A stretch of 45,868 nt of DNA, taken from Clostridia bacterium. GTDB taxonomy: Bacteria; Bacillota; Clostridia; Christensenellales; Aristaeellaceae. Shown piece after piece: positions 1 to 7,538 of the stretch (positions within the stretch are counted from its first letter, which is position 1; the number at the start of each line of letters is the position of its first letter). A program made the translations under genes and the position numbers. The notes beneath the pieces are model-generated. The model did no database searches. It saw only the letters and a program-made list of their open reading frames with translations, and was not told the origin of the DNA. Where the stretch lies: the NCBI GenBank assembly GCA_017552615.1, contig JAFZPI010000038.1:1-45868 (forward strand), given 5' to 3'.

Positions 1-54
1 CTTGATGGCATCCTGCTTGAACTGTTGGCTGTGTTGCTTGGTTTGTCTTGACAT
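1..54 (-). CDS. Transposase OrfA, IS3-type, N-terminal fragment
   Basis: Eighteen codons are visible on the minus strand, beginning ATG at 54 and running off the left edge. They read MSRQTKQHSQQFKQDAIK, which resembles the start of the helix-turn-helix OrfA protein of IS3-family transposases, where a basic polar stretch with an 'FK.DAI/AV' pattern leads into the first helix. An AAGGAGG ribosome binding site sits about 8 bases upstream. In the family OrfA binds the element ends and is joined to the OrfB catalytic domain by frameshifting; neither the rest of OrfA nor OrfB is in view. Only the N-terminus supports this call, so another helix-turn-helix protein with a similar start is possible. 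Confidence 0.55.
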   Translation of the reverse strand, partial: MSRQTKQHSQQFKQDAIK

Positions 55-120
55 GGTGAGATCCTCCTTGTCGGATACAGTATAGCGCATATCCAACGGA
101 ATTTCTCACTTTACTTTGGA
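1..120 (-). mobile_element. End of an IS3-like insertion sequence (partial)
   Basis: The left edge carries the start of a transposase-like reading frame on the minus strand with an AAGGAGG ribosome binding site. The body of the element lies outside the window. The outer boundary is not resolved; the A/T-rich stretch near 100-125 could hold the terminal inverted repeat, but the other end is needed to define it. The coordinates are approximate. Confidence 0.4.
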
Positions 121-238
121 CGACTTTTATTCTAGCAGCAAGAAATCGGAACGATCATATCGATGCCTGGCCTCATTTTGACGGAGCAAAGCAGGATATC
201 CAATCTGTCTTTGATAAAGTGAAAATGTGCTGAAAACC

Positions 239-263
239 TGACTTATCAACATGCATTAAGTCA
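239..263. promoter_or_regulatory. Inverted repeat upstream of the 51-residue protein gene
   Basis: TGACTTA at 239-245 is mirrored by TAAGTCA at 257-263 with an 11-base spacer, 14 bases before the ribosome binding site of the following gene. It could be an operator or an RNA hairpin in the 5' leader. No convincing promoter was found next to it. Confidence 0.3.
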
Positions 264-289
264 TGACGCACAGGACAAGGAGGATCAAC

Positions 290-445
290 ATGGATAACGA
301 AAAGAAAGAAGTAGAAGAGAAAGAAGACGTTGAACCTCTTACTGAAGAGGAATTCAAAGAGTACCAGGAAAAGGATGCACGTACAACAAAGAAAGTGCTG
401 AGGTTTTTCAAAGCCATTTGGGAAGCGATCAACTTCTTCAACTGA
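290..445 (+). CDS. Small acidic protein with amphipathic C-terminal helix, unknown function
   Basis: A 51-residue protein. ATG at 290 is chosen because AAGGAGG lies at 277-283, six bases away; an earlier in-frame ATG at 263 has no ribosome binding site. The N-terminal 30 residues are dominated by Glu and Lys. The C-terminal 20 residues (around VLRFFKAIWEAINFFN) can form an amphipathic helix with Phe, Trp, Ile and Leu on one face, as in membrane-associating peptides. There is no signal peptide, double-glycine leader or cysteine. I do not recognise a family. It sits between an insertion sequence end and a secreted VWA protein gene. The ribosome binding site and codon structure argue that it is translated; the function is unknown. 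Confidence 0.55.
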   Translation: MDNEKKEVEEKEDVEPLTEEEFKEYQEKDARTTKKVLRFFKAIWEAINFFN

Positions 446-463
446 TCAGGAGATTCGGGGAAT

Positions 464-484
464 GTCGCCGCAGGCGACAAAGAG
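464..484. repeat. Short palindromic repeat unit, GTCGCC/GGCGAC type
   Basis: GTCGCC-GCA-GGCGAC followed by AAAGAG. The same core occurs at 18113-18132 (GTCGCCGTAGGCGACAGAGA) and in degenerate form at 10838-10858. This copy is a hairpin just after the small acidic gene but lacks a T-run, so a terminator role is doubtful. Confidence 0.45.
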
Positions 485-533
485 TAAATGAAGAAAGGCT
501 GTAAGAAGCTTTTGAAGAAATTCAATTTTCCCC

Positions 534-561
534 GGAACTTTTTTCTTTGTACAGCGTCTGA
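534..561 (+). promoter_or_regulatory. ECF-sigma-type promoter of the VWA protein gene
   Basis: GGAACTT at 534-540 and CGTCTGA at 555-561, with 16 bases between GGAAC and CGTCTGA, match the general ECF sigma promoter pattern (GGAAC, about 16 bases, then CGTCTGA-like). No sigma-A -35/-10 pair of comparable quality was seen between 446 and 611. Two ECF sigma genes lie in this window at 19297-19818 and 21119-21640; whether either reads this promoter is not known. Confidence 0.55.
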
Positions 562-611
562 TGGGTGAAAACAAAATTGCGGGGTAAACCGCAAGTGAGG
601 AGGAAACCCAT

Positions 612-2465
612 ATGAAGCTTACACGACTGATCAGTCTTGCCCTGGCTGCGATCCTCGCGATCCTGGGACTCAGCGCCGCCATGGCGGACACCATCTGGCA
701 GCGGGGGGACAACGGCGACGAAGTGAGCCGCATCCAGGCCCGTCTACAGGAACTGGGCTATCTCGACAACGACCCGACCGGAACATTTGACGAAGCCACC
801 GAAGCGGCGATCCTGGCTTTCCAGGGCCGGAACAGCCTCCTGAAGACCGGCATGGCCGACAGCAAGACGCTGGAAGTGCTCTTCTCCGACAGTGCACGCC
901 CGGCGGTAGAACAAACGCGTGCTTCCTGGGACTACTGGGATGAGGAACCGGCAGAAGGCGCCTGGGCGGCAGAGTACGAGGTCAGCTACACCTACGCCCC
1001 GATGCCCCTGGCGACCGCGATGCCCAACATGGCCGGCGGGATGATGGCTGACAAGGGTGCCTATGAGTGGAACACCAACGAGTACACCTACATCCGGGAA
1101 AACGGCTTTGAGAGCGTTGCGGCGTCTCCGCTGTCCACCTTCGCGGCGGACGTGGATACGGCTTCCTACGCACAGCTGCGCTCGCTGATCCTCTCCGGGC
1201 GGGAAGTCCCGGCGGACGCGGTGCGCATCGAGGAGATGCTGAACTACTTCCATTATGATTACGCCCAGCCCGAGGGTAACAGCCCCTTCGGCGTCACGAT
1301 GAACCTTGCGCAGTGCCCCTGGAATAAGGACACCCTGCTGCTGCAGGTGGGCCTGCAGGCCAAGACCGTGATGCCCGAGGACCGTCCGGCGCACAACCTG
1401 GTCTTCCTGATCGACGTCTCCGGCTCCATGTGGGGCAGCGACCGGCTGGACCTGGTCAAGCGTGCGTTCCAGATGCTGGTGGACGAGCTCGAGCCCACGG
1501 ATACCGTGTCGATTGTGACCTACGCTTCCCGGGATGAAGTTGTACTGGCGGGTGTGCCGGCCGCGGACAAGGTCCGGATCCTGGAGGCTATCGAGGGCCT
1601 CGACGCTGGCGGCAGCACCAACAGCGCCGCCGGTATCCAGACGGCTTATGCGCTGGCCGAGCGCTACGCCGTACCGGGTGGGGTCAACCGGGTGCTGATG
1701 GCGACGGACGGTGACTTCAATGTGGGTACCACGAGCGAGGGCGACCTGGCCCGCCTGGTGACCGAGAAGAAGCAGAACGGCGTCACCCTGACCATGCTCG
1801 GTGTGGGTTACGGCAACTACAAGGACAACAAGCTCGAAGCCCTGGCGGATTACGGCGACGGCAACTACTACTACCTGGATTCCATCTATGAGGCCCGGCG
1901 CGCCCTGGTGACCGAGGCGGGCGGCACCTTTGTGGAGGTGGCGCGGGATGTGAAGCTCCAGCTGGACTTCAACCCGGCAAAGGTCAAGGCCTACCGGCTG
2001 ATCGGCTACGAAGACCGCACCATGGCGGCACAGGACTTCGCGGACGACACCAAGGACGGCGGCGAGATCGGCAGCGGTCACCGCGTGACGGTGCTCTACG
2101 AGATCGTGCCCGTGGACAGCGCAATGGAGCTGAACATCCCCGAGAGCCGCTACCAGCAGCCTGCCTCCGGCGAGGCCAGCGACGAGTGGCTGACGCTGAA
2201 CATCCGCGCGAAAAAACCCGGCCAGGACACCAGCGATCTGGAGGTTTATCCCCTGACCGGTGAACCTCTGGCCGAGATGCCTGAGGACATGCGCTTCGCC
2301 GCGGCGGTGGCGGAGACCGGGATGCTCCTGCGCGGCAGCGAGTACAGCGGCACCGCCACCTGGCAGAGCGCCCTGGAACTGGTCCGCAGCTGCTCCGGCG
2401 TCACCGGCGATGCCCTCAAGGAAGAGTTTGTCTATCTGCTGACGCTGCTGGAACGGAGTCACTGA
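612..2465 (+). CDS. Secreted VWA-domain protein with peptidoglycan-binding N-terminus (YfbK-like)
   Basis: A 617-residue protein exported by an N-terminal signal peptide (about residues 1-25, cleavage near AMA-DT). Residues about 30-72 form a PG_binding_1 domain ('GDNGDEVSRIQARLQELGYL' then 'GTFDEATEAAILAFQ'), which anchors such proteins to peptidoglycan. Next come the VWF_A N-terminal region (about 150-215), a VWA domain with an intact metal-ion-dependent adhesion site DVSGS near residue 268, and a C-terminal DUF3520-like domain. This is the layout of the YfbK family plus an added cell-wall module. AGGAGGAAA precedes ATG 612. The ECF-type promoter at 534-561 suggests induction by envelope stress. 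The binding partner of the VWA domain is unknown. A long antisense frame covers the gene but is a codon-bias shadow. Confidence 0.88.
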   Translation: MKLTRLISLALAAILAILGLSAAMADTIWQRGDNGDEVSRIQARLQELGYLDNDPTGTFDEATEAAILAFQGRNSLLKTGMADSKTLEVLFSDSARPAVEQTRASWDYWDEEPAEGAWAAEYEVSYTYAPMPLATAMPNMAGGMMADKGAYEWNTNEYTYIRENGFESVAASPLSTFAADVDTASYAQLRSLILSGREVPADAVRIEEMLNYFHYDYAQPEGNSPFGVTMNLAQCPWNKDTLLLQVGLQAKTVMPEDRPAHNLVFLIDVSGSMWGSDRLDLVKRAFQMLVDELEPTDTVSIVTYASRDEVVLAGVPAADKVRILEAIEGLDAGGSTNSAAGIQTAYALAERYAVPGGVNRVLMATDGDFNVGTTSEGDLARLVTEKKQNGVTLTMLGVGYGNYKDNKLEALADYGDGNYYYLDSIYEARRALVTEAGGTFVEVARDVKLQLDFNPAKVKAYRLIGYEDRTMAAQDFADDTKDGGEIGSGHRVTVLYEIVPVDSAMELNIPESRYQQPASGEASDEWLTLNIRAKKPGQDTSDLEVYPLTGEPLAEMPEDMRFAAAVAETGMLLRGSEYSGTATWQSALELVRSCSGVTGDALKEEFVYLLTLLERSH

Positions 2466-2470
2466 ACCGA

Positions 2471-2619
2471 AACCTCATCCACCGCTGCGGCGGTCCCCCT
2501 TTACCCCTCAGTCATCGCTTCGCGATGCCAGCTCCCCAGCAAGCTGGGGAGCCTTTGCAAAGATTTGCACCACTTTGCAACACCCCTCTCCTGAAAGGAG
2601 AGGGGCTGGGGGTGAGGTT
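2471..2619. repeat. Mosaic palindromic repeat element (MITE-like)
   Basis: Bounded by AACCTCATCC (2471-2480) and GGGTGAGGTT (2610-2619), a near-perfect 10-base terminal inverted repeat. Inside are CCCCTCAGTCATCGCTTCGC, a hairpin GCTCCCCAGC-AAGCTGGGGAGC, and a perfect 10-bp stem CCCCTCTCCT-GAA-AGGAGAGGGG (2584-2606). Related modules occur at 17131-17309, 18093-18136 and 29147-29264. It fills the space between the convergent VWA and cysK genes and may contribute to termination, although no T-run follows the stems. Confidence 0.6.
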
Positions 2620-2646
2620 CAATGACCGAATTATCACAAACATAGA

Positions 2647-3579
<933 letters not shown>

Positions 3580-3614
3580 AAGGGTGCCTCCTTCAAAATT
3601 GGTGTGGTTATGGA

Positions 3615-4898
3615 TTATGCGAGGGCCGTAAAGCCCTTCTCGAGGTCCGCGATGATGTCGTCGATGTGTTCGGTGCCGATGGAGAGGCGGATCGTGTTGG
3701 GGCGGATGCCCTGATCCAGCAGTTCCTCCTCCGAGAGCTGGCTGTGGGTGGTGGAGGCCGGGTGGATGACCAGACTCTTCACGTCCGCCACATTGGCCAG
3801 GAGGGAGAAGATCTGCAGCGCGTCGATGAACTTCCAGGCCTCGGCCTGGCCGCCCTTGATCTCAAAGGTGAAGATGGACGCGCCGCCATTGGGGAAGTAC
3901 CGCTTGTACACTTCGTGGTCTGGGTGGTCCGGCAGGGAGGGGTGGTTGACCTTTTCGACCAGGGGATGGTTGGCGAGGTACTCGACCACTTTCTTGGTGT
4001 TCTCCGCGTGGCGGTCGAGCCGCAGGGAGAGGGTCTCGACGCCCTGCAGGAGCAGGAAGGCGTTGAAGGGGGAGATGGCCGCGCCGGTGTCCCGGAGGAG
4101 GATCGCGCGGATATAGGTCACGAAGGCCGCGGGGCCTACGACATCATAGAAGGACACGCCGTGGTAGCTGGGGTTCGGGGCCGCGATGTTCGGGTACTTG
4201 CCGCTGGCCTTCCAGTCGAACTTGCCGCTCTCGATGATGATGCCGCCAAGGGTCGTGCCGTGGCCGCCGATGAACTTGGTGGCGGAGTGGACCACGATGT
4301 CCGCGCCGTGCTCAAAGGGGCGGATCCAGTAAGGGGTGCCGAAGGTGTTGTCAATCACCAGGGGCAGGCCGTACTTGTGGGCGATGGCCGCGACGGCGTC
4401 GATGTCCGGGATGTCGCTGTTGGGGTTTCCGAGGGTTTCAAGGTAGATGGCCCGGGTATTCTCCCGGATCGCGCCTTCGACTTCCTCAAGGTTGTGGGCA
4501 TCCACGAAGGTGGTATCGATTCCGTACTGGGGCAGGGTGTGGCTGAGCAGGTTGAAGCTGCCGCCGTAGATCGTCTTCTGGGCCACGACGTGGCCGCCGT
4601 TGGCCGCCAGGGCTTGGATCGTGTAGGTGATGGCCGCCGCGCCGGACGCCACGGCCAGGGCTGCGCTGCCGCCTTCCAGGGCCGCGAGGCGCTTTTCGAG
4701 CACATCCTGGGTGGAGTTCGTCAGACGGCCGTAGATGTTGCCGGGATCGGCGAGGCCGAAGCGGTCGGCGGCGTGCTGGCTGTTATGGAACACATAGGAT
4801 GTGGTCTGGTAGATCGGGACGGCGCGGGCGTCGGTGGCGGGGTCGGCCTGCTCCTGGCCGACGTGGAGCTGCAGGGTTTCAAACTTGTATTCGCTCAT
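3615..4898 (-). CDS. metY: O-acetylhomoserine sulfhydrylase (MetY-type, Cys/Met metabolism PLP enzyme)
   Basis: A 427-residue fold-type I PLP enzyme. It contains the Cys/Met metabolism signature with the PLP lysine at about Lys208 in '[10 protein letters not shown]', an N-terminal 'ETLQLHVGQ' and the Arg-rich C-terminal '[14 protein letters not shown]'. Length and the long central insert ('[14 protein letters not shown]') fit O-acetylhomoserine sulfhydrylase, which makes homocysteine from O-acetylhomoserine and sulfide, rather than the shorter cystathionine gamma-synthase. AAGGAG precedes the start by 10 bases. It is first in the operon with cysK and lies behind a leader carrying a cysteine-containing ORF and an intrinsic terminator, so it should be switched on when cysteine is short. 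Confidence 0.9.
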   Translation of the reverse strand: MSEYKFETLQLHVGQEQADPATDARAVPIYQTTSYVFHNSQHAADRFGLADPGNIYGRLTNSTQDVLEKRLAALEGGSAALAVASGAAAITYTIQALAANGGHVVAQKTIYGGSFNLLSHTLPQYGIDTTFVDAHNLEEVEGAIRENTRAIYLETLGNPNSDIPDIDAVAAIAHKYGLPLVIDNTFGTPYWIRPFEHGADIVVHSATKFIGGHGTTLGGIIIESGKFDWKASGKYPNIAAPNPSYHGVSFYDVVGPAAFVTYIRAILLRDTGAAISPFNAFLLLQGVETLSLRLDRHAENTKKVVEYLANHPLVEKVNHPSLPDHPDHEVYKRYFPNGGASIFTFEIKGGQAEAWKFIDALQIFSLLANVADVKSLVIHPASTTHSQLSEEELLDQGIRPNTIRLSIGTEHIDDIIADLEKGFTALA

Positions 4899-4934
4899 GG
4901 TTCACAATCTCCTTCTTTATTGCGGTATCGGGGC

Positions 4935-4969
4935 AAAACAAAAACCGGGGCTATTCTGAAAGCTCCCGG
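4935..4969 (-). terminator. Intrinsic terminator inside the metY leader (attenuator)
   Basis: Read on the minus strand, CCGGG, a bulged A and GCT (4969-4961) pair with AGC and CCCGG (4952-4945) around an 8-base loop, followed directly by TTTTTGTTTT (4944-4935). This is a full intrinsic terminator standing 28 bases after the leader ORF stop and 36 bases before the metY start codon. Its 5' arm can pair instead with an upstream segment at 5060-5073. Confidence 0.75.
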
Positions 4970-5073
4970 GCAAATGGCACGCGGTATCGCGATGCATCAC
5001 CGACATCGAACCGCAGGGCGGCGGACAGACGCGCAGCCGAACGCCCCAGCCATATTGCATGCCCGGGAGATTT
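4959..5073 (-). promoter_or_regulatory. Antiterminator pairing in the metY leader
   Basis: Minus-strand AAATCTCCCGGGCA (5073-5060), inside the leader ORF, is complementary at 13 of 15 positions to the terminator 5' arm and flank TTGCCCGGGAGCTTT (4973-4959). Pairing them would leave the 3' arm of the terminator unpaired. The upstream segment begins 7 bases after tandem TGT TGT codons, so a ribosome waiting there would leave it mostly exposed. Confidence 0.65.
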
Positions 5074-5125
5074 GCATTCGACAACACATGGCGCCGCTGT
5101 TACGGACAATGGCGGAATCAAACAT
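4997..5125 (-). CDS. Cysteine-containing leader peptide of the metY-cysK operon
   Basis: A 42-codon ORF with an excellent AAGGAGG site 8 bases before its ATG, beginning about 37 bases downstream of the predicted transcription start. It encodes five cysteines (positions 14, 15, 23, 31, 41), with tandem TGT TGT codons at 5086-5081. It ends 28 bases before an intrinsic terminator, which is followed by metY. The layout is that of a ribosome-mediated attenuator: stalling at codons 14/15 when cysteinyl-tRNA is scarce would free the antiterminator arm and let polymerase read into metY-cysK. The peptide itself shows no known domain. The order promoter, ribosome binding site, Cys codons, arm and terminator is seen in the sequence; the regulatory behaviour is inferred. 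Confidence 0.7.
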   Translation of the reverse strand: MFDSAIVRNSGAMCCRMQISRACNMAGAFGCASVRRPAVRCR

Positions 5126-5168
5126 CCTGCGCGCCTCCTTCGGTGAGATCGTTCCTGAGAACACGGCC

Positions 5169-5197
5169 ATCCTAACACGATTCACCTACTATGTCAA
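5169..5197 (-). promoter_or_regulatory. Sigma-A promoter of metY-cysK
   Basis: On the minus strand, TTGACA (5197-5192), a 17-base spacer and TAGGAT (5174-5169). Transcription should start near 5162, just upstream of the leader ORF ribosome binding site. Confidence 0.75.
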
Positions 5198-5205
5198 TAG
5201 GCGAA
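5181..5205. promoter_or_regulatory. Dyad operator over the metY -35 region (candidate Rrf2 site)
   Basis: A 25-base dyad with half-sites TTCACCTACT and, on the other strand, TTCGCCTATT (8 of 10 identical), covering the -35 hexamer of the metY promoter. The CCTAYT core recurs in a second dyad over the divergent regulator's promoter at 5254-5278. The length suits an Rrf2-family dimer. The regulator is encoded next door, so this is its likeliest target. Confidence 0.5.
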
Positions 5206-5246
5206 AACAAAATCGATTGTTTTCCGTTTGTATTTTGGGTTCTGTC

Positions 5247-5278
5247 TTGTTTGCCTATTTACCTTGCGGTATAATAGG
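5247..5278 (+). promoter_or_regulatory. Promoter of the Rrf2 gene with overlapping dyad
   Basis: TTGTTT (5247-5252), 17 bases, TATAAT (5270-5275). A dyad of CCTATTTACC and GGTATAATAGG (5254-5278) overlaps the spacer and -10, which suggests autorepression. A further 20-base palindromic stretch, AAAAC to GTTTT, lies at 5204-5223 between the two divergent promoters. Confidence 0.6.
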
Positions 5279-5304
5279 TCAAACGGACAAAGGAGGGCTG
5301 GCGC

Positions 5305-5715
5305 ATGATTTCAACCAGGGGCCGGTACGCATTGCGGGTGATGATCGACCTGGCCGAACACGCGGGCGACGGCTGGATCCCGCTCAAAGATATCGCGGCC
5401 CGGCAGGAGATTTCCAAGAAGTATCTTGAGATCATTGTTCGTGACCTGGTATCCGACGGGCTGCTGGTCGGCGCGAGCGGCAAGGGAGGCGGATACAAAC
5501 TATGCCGCGCACCGGAAGACTACACTGTGGGCGAGATTTTGGAAAGAATGGAAGGTACGCTCTCTTCCGTGGCCTGCCTCGCAGATCCGGATTATGTCTG
5601 CCCGAGAAAAGAGTTCTGTCAGACCCTGCCGATGTGGACGGAGTTTGACGGGATGGTCAGAGATTTCTTTTATGGGAAGAAGCTCAGCAACCTGGTGAAA
5701 AAGCAGAACAGGTGA
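5305..5715 (+). CDS. Rrf2-family transcriptional regulator, possible Fe-S or cysteine sensor
   Basis: A 136-residue winged-helix regulator of the Rrf2 family (IscR/CymR relatives): 'MISTRGRYALRVMIDLAEH' opening, recognition helix region around residues 35-52, and a wing 'GKGGGYKL' at 59-66. Cysteines 91, 99 and 105 form C-x7-C-x5-C, close to the C-x5-C-x5-C cluster-binding set of IscR, so an iron-sulfur cluster is plausible; Cys67 is also present. Its position divergent from metY-cysK points to a CymR-like role in sulfur control. The gene has its own promoter with an overlapping dyad and is followed 15 bases later by an AraC-type gene. An IscR role is less likely because no isc/suf genes are nearby. 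Confidence 0.88.
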   Translation: MISTRGRYALRVMIDLAEHAGDGWIPLKDIAARQEISKKYLEIIVRDLVSDGLLVGASGKGGGYKLCRAPEDYTVGEILERMEGTLSSVACLADPDYVCPRKEFCQTLPMWTEFDGMVRDFFYGKKLSNLVKKQNR

Positions 5716-5730
5716 AGGAGTTGAAATCGC

Positions 5731-6489
5731 GTGGCTGTCAACCGAAAAATCGAGGAATCCTTGGCCCGGCTGTCCTTTGAACACCGGGAGGATGCATATC
5801 ATCATCATTCTTACGATGAAGACCTCTACCAGTACGAACTCTTGCGTCGCGGGGACGAGAAAGCCATTGAAGTCGGGAAGAAGATGTTCGAGGGCAAAAC
5901 GACCGGTTCCCTTTCGGACGATCCCGTGACTAACTACAAATATCTTTTCGTGGCTGCCATTACACTGGCGTGTCGCTTCTGCATCGAGGGCGGGATGCCC
6001 CCGGAGGACGCATACAACATTAGTGACCTCTATATCCGGCAGATGGACCGCTGCCGTACCGTGCAGGAGATCTTTGACTTGCGCGACCTCATGTTCCGGG
6101 ACTATGTGACTCGCATGAAGGCCGTGCTCCGGCATGAGGTCTACTCCCGCCAGGTCCACCTGTGCCTCGACTATATCGAGCGCAACCTGCAGCAGCCCCT
6201 GACGGTGGAGATCCTTGCGGAGGAACTTCAGCTCTCGCCTTCCTACCTCTCTGTGCTCTTCAAAAAAGAAACCGGGGTCGCGGTCTCGGAATACATCCGA
6301 CGCAAGCGGATCGACACTGCGAAGATCCTTTTGCAGTACACGGAGTTCAGTTGCCTTGAAATCGCTGAATATCTGTGCTTTTCCTCCGACAGCCACTTTT
6401 CCCGGGTATTCCAGGCTTATACGGGCATGACGCCCACCGCCTTCCGGAAAGCGAATTTCAGAACCCATTGGAACGAAAACACAAGATAA
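5731..6489 (+). CDS. AraC-family transcriptional regulator
   Basis: A 252-residue protein starting with GTG at 5731, chosen because GAAGGAG at 5714-5720 overlaps the preceding stop codon. Residues about 1-145 form an N-terminal region of the type common in Bacillota AraC regulators ('HREDAYHHHSYDEDLYQYELLRRGD' opening region, then a helical segment with 'AYNISDLYI'). Residues about 150-245 carry the two helix-turn-helix motifs of AraC ('LTVEILAEELQLSPSYLSVL', 'IAEYLCFSSDSHFSRVFQAY'). It is likely transcribed with the Rrf2 gene. Direct repeats immediately after its stop codon (6492-6530) resemble an AraC-type operator for the downstream small-protein/acetyltransferase genes. The ligand is unknown. 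Confidence 0.88.
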   Translation: MAVNRKIEESLARLSFEHREDAYHHHSYDEDLYQYELLRRGDEKAIEVGKKMFEGKTTGSLSDDPVTNYKYLFVAAITLACRFCIEGGMPPEDAYNISDLYIRQMDRCRTVQEIFDLRDLMFRDYVTRMKAVLRHEVYSRQVHLCLDYIERNLQQPLTVEILAEELQLSPSYLSVLFKKETGVAVSEYIRRKRIDTAKILLQYTEFSCLEIAEYLCFSSDSHFSRVFQAYTGMTPTAFRKANFRTHWNENTR

Positions 6490-6491
6490 CA

Positions 6492-6530
6492 ACATGAATC
6501 TGCCGAACATCACATGAATCTGTCGGAACA
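6492..6530. promoter_or_regulatory. Tandem direct repeat, candidate AraC operator
   Basis: ACATGAATCTGCCGAACA (6492-6509) and ACATGAATCTGTCGGAACA (6512-6530) are nearly identical and start 20 bases apart, about two helical turns, as expected for two AraC-type subunits on one face of DNA. They lie between the AraC gene and the small-protein gene at 6605. Confidence 0.5.
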
Positions 6531-6555
6531 AACCTTCGATTTGCGATATTCTCTG

Positions 6556-6581
6556 CTTGCCGGTGGACGAAAGCCGGCAAG
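6556..6581 (+). promoter_or_regulatory. Leader hairpin upstream of the 62-residue protein
   Basis: CTTGCCGG (6556-6563) pairs with CCGGCAAG (6574-6581) around a 10-base loop. The stem ends 9 bases before the GGAGG site of the next gene. It may stabilise the message or modulate translation. Confidence 0.35.
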
Positions 6582-6604
6582 AGAGAAAACGGAGGTTGAA
6601 AACT

Positions 6605-6793
6605 ATGATGCTGAATATGATGAATGTAATGAATGAAACCGCGATGAACAAGATGTTGTCCGAAGATGTGAACGCTCCTGCCCTGCGCAACCCGATGAAC
6701 CATCTCCGGAGCGAGCGCAAGTCCCGCATCTGCCGCAGCGAAAAGCGCATGGGATGGATCGACGCCATCCAGGTGATCCGCCAGAGCCGCTGA
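6605..6793 (+). CDS. Small Met/Asn-rich protein, unknown function
   Basis: A 62-residue protein with GGAGG at 6591-6595, nine bases before ATG 6605; a longer in-frame start at 6557 would put that site inside the gene and has none of its own. The first 17 residues are rich in Met and Asn (MMLNMMNVMNE), and the second half is basic (RSERKSRICRSEKR). There is no signal peptide or membrane segment. I do not recognise a family. It ends 27 bases before an acetyltransferase gene and shares the leader hairpin and AraC-like direct repeats upstream, so the two probably form one transcript. Confidence 0.5.
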   Translation: MMLNMMNVMNETAMNKMLSEDVNAPALRNPMNHLRSERKSRICRSEKRMGWIDAIQVIRQSR

Positions 6794-6820
6794 ACCAGAA
6801 GAAAAACGGAGGATCACGAC

Positions 6821-7393
6821 ATGATGACTGAAGTCGAAAAACTGGACGCCGGACTGGAGTATTCCTTCTGGGACAAGGAAGTCAACGCGCGCAAGCAGCA
6901 CGCCATGAGGGAAACGGCCATCCTGAACGCCATCGACCCGACAGACGAGGACGCCATTGCCGCCCAGCTGAGAAAGCTGTTCGGCTCCTGCGGGGAGGAT
7001 CCCTGGGTCGGTCCGGGCTTTCACTGCGACAATGGCCTGAACATCCATGTCGGAGACCGCTTCCTGACGAATTACAACGTGACGATCCTGGACATTGCCC
7101 CCGTTCGCATGGGGAACGACGTGATGATCGGCCCCAACACCTGCATCATCACGGTGAACCATCCCCTTTCGCCGAAAGGCCGCCGGAACCACCTGGGCAT
7201 CGCGAAACCGATCACGATCGGGAACGATGTTTGGATCGGCGCGCAGTGTACGATCCTGCCCGGCGTGACCATCGGGAACAACGTGGTGGTGGCGGCCGGT
7301 GCAGTCGTGACGAAGGACGTTCCGGACAACTGCATCGTGGGCGGTGTCCCGGCGAGGATCCTCCGGGAGATCGAGGATGATACAAAGGATTGA
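6821..7393 (+). CDS. Sugar O-acetyltransferase (maltose/galactoside acetyltransferase family)
   Basis: A 190-residue acetyl-CoA-dependent enzyme of the left-handed beta-helix family, near the usual 185-200 residues. It has the N-terminal helical cap with 'EYSFWDKEVNARKQHA', then hexapeptide repeats from about residue 70 ('IHVGDRFLTNYNVTILDIAPVRMG' region and 'PITIGNDVWIGAQCTILPGV'). The catalytic histidine is the one in 'TVNHPLSP' near residue 113, and the C-terminal 'GVPARILREI' is typical. GGAGG precedes ATG by about 8 bases. Sugars acetylated by this family are usually non-metabolised analogues, and its physiological substrate is unclear. It lies just before a GH3 glycosidase gene, which suggests carbohydrate handling. 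Confidence 0.9.
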   Translation: MMTEVEKLDAGLEYSFWDKEVNARKQHAMRETAILNAIDPTDEDAIAAQLRKLFGSCGEDPWVGPGFHCDNGLNIHVGDRFLTNYNVTILDIAPVRMGNDVMIGPNTCIITVNHPLSPKGRRNHLGIAKPITIGNDVWIGAQCTILPGVTIGNNVVVAAGAVVTKDVPDNCIVGGVPARILREIEDDTKD

Positions 7394-7454
7394 AGAACTG
7401 TGAAAGACAGCCGTGACGGGGTGCGCGTTGCGGTTGCCTTTTTCCGTCATTATG

Positions 7455-7484
7455 TTTACAGATCAGGGGCTGCTATGATATAAT
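7455..7484 (+). promoter_or_regulatory. Sigma-A promoter of the GH3 gene
   Basis: TTTACA (7455-7460), an 18-base spacer and TATAAT (7479-7484), 55 bases before the GH3 start codon. Confidence 0.6.
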
Positions 7485-7538
7485 GAAGCCACGAACAAAT
7501 CCAATATCGACAAACGAATACGCAAGGAGGAAAACCAA

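Noticed and set aside
744-2462. 572-codon antisense frame over the VWA protein
   Set aside because: Low-complexity, His/Gly/Arg-rich shadow translation; the plus-strand frame has a signal peptide and conserved domains.
4899-5304. SAM riboswitch or T-box in the metY leader
   Set aside because: No S-box kink-turn or T-box AGGGTGGNACCGCG-like sequence was found. The Cys-codon ORF plus terminator explains the leader better.
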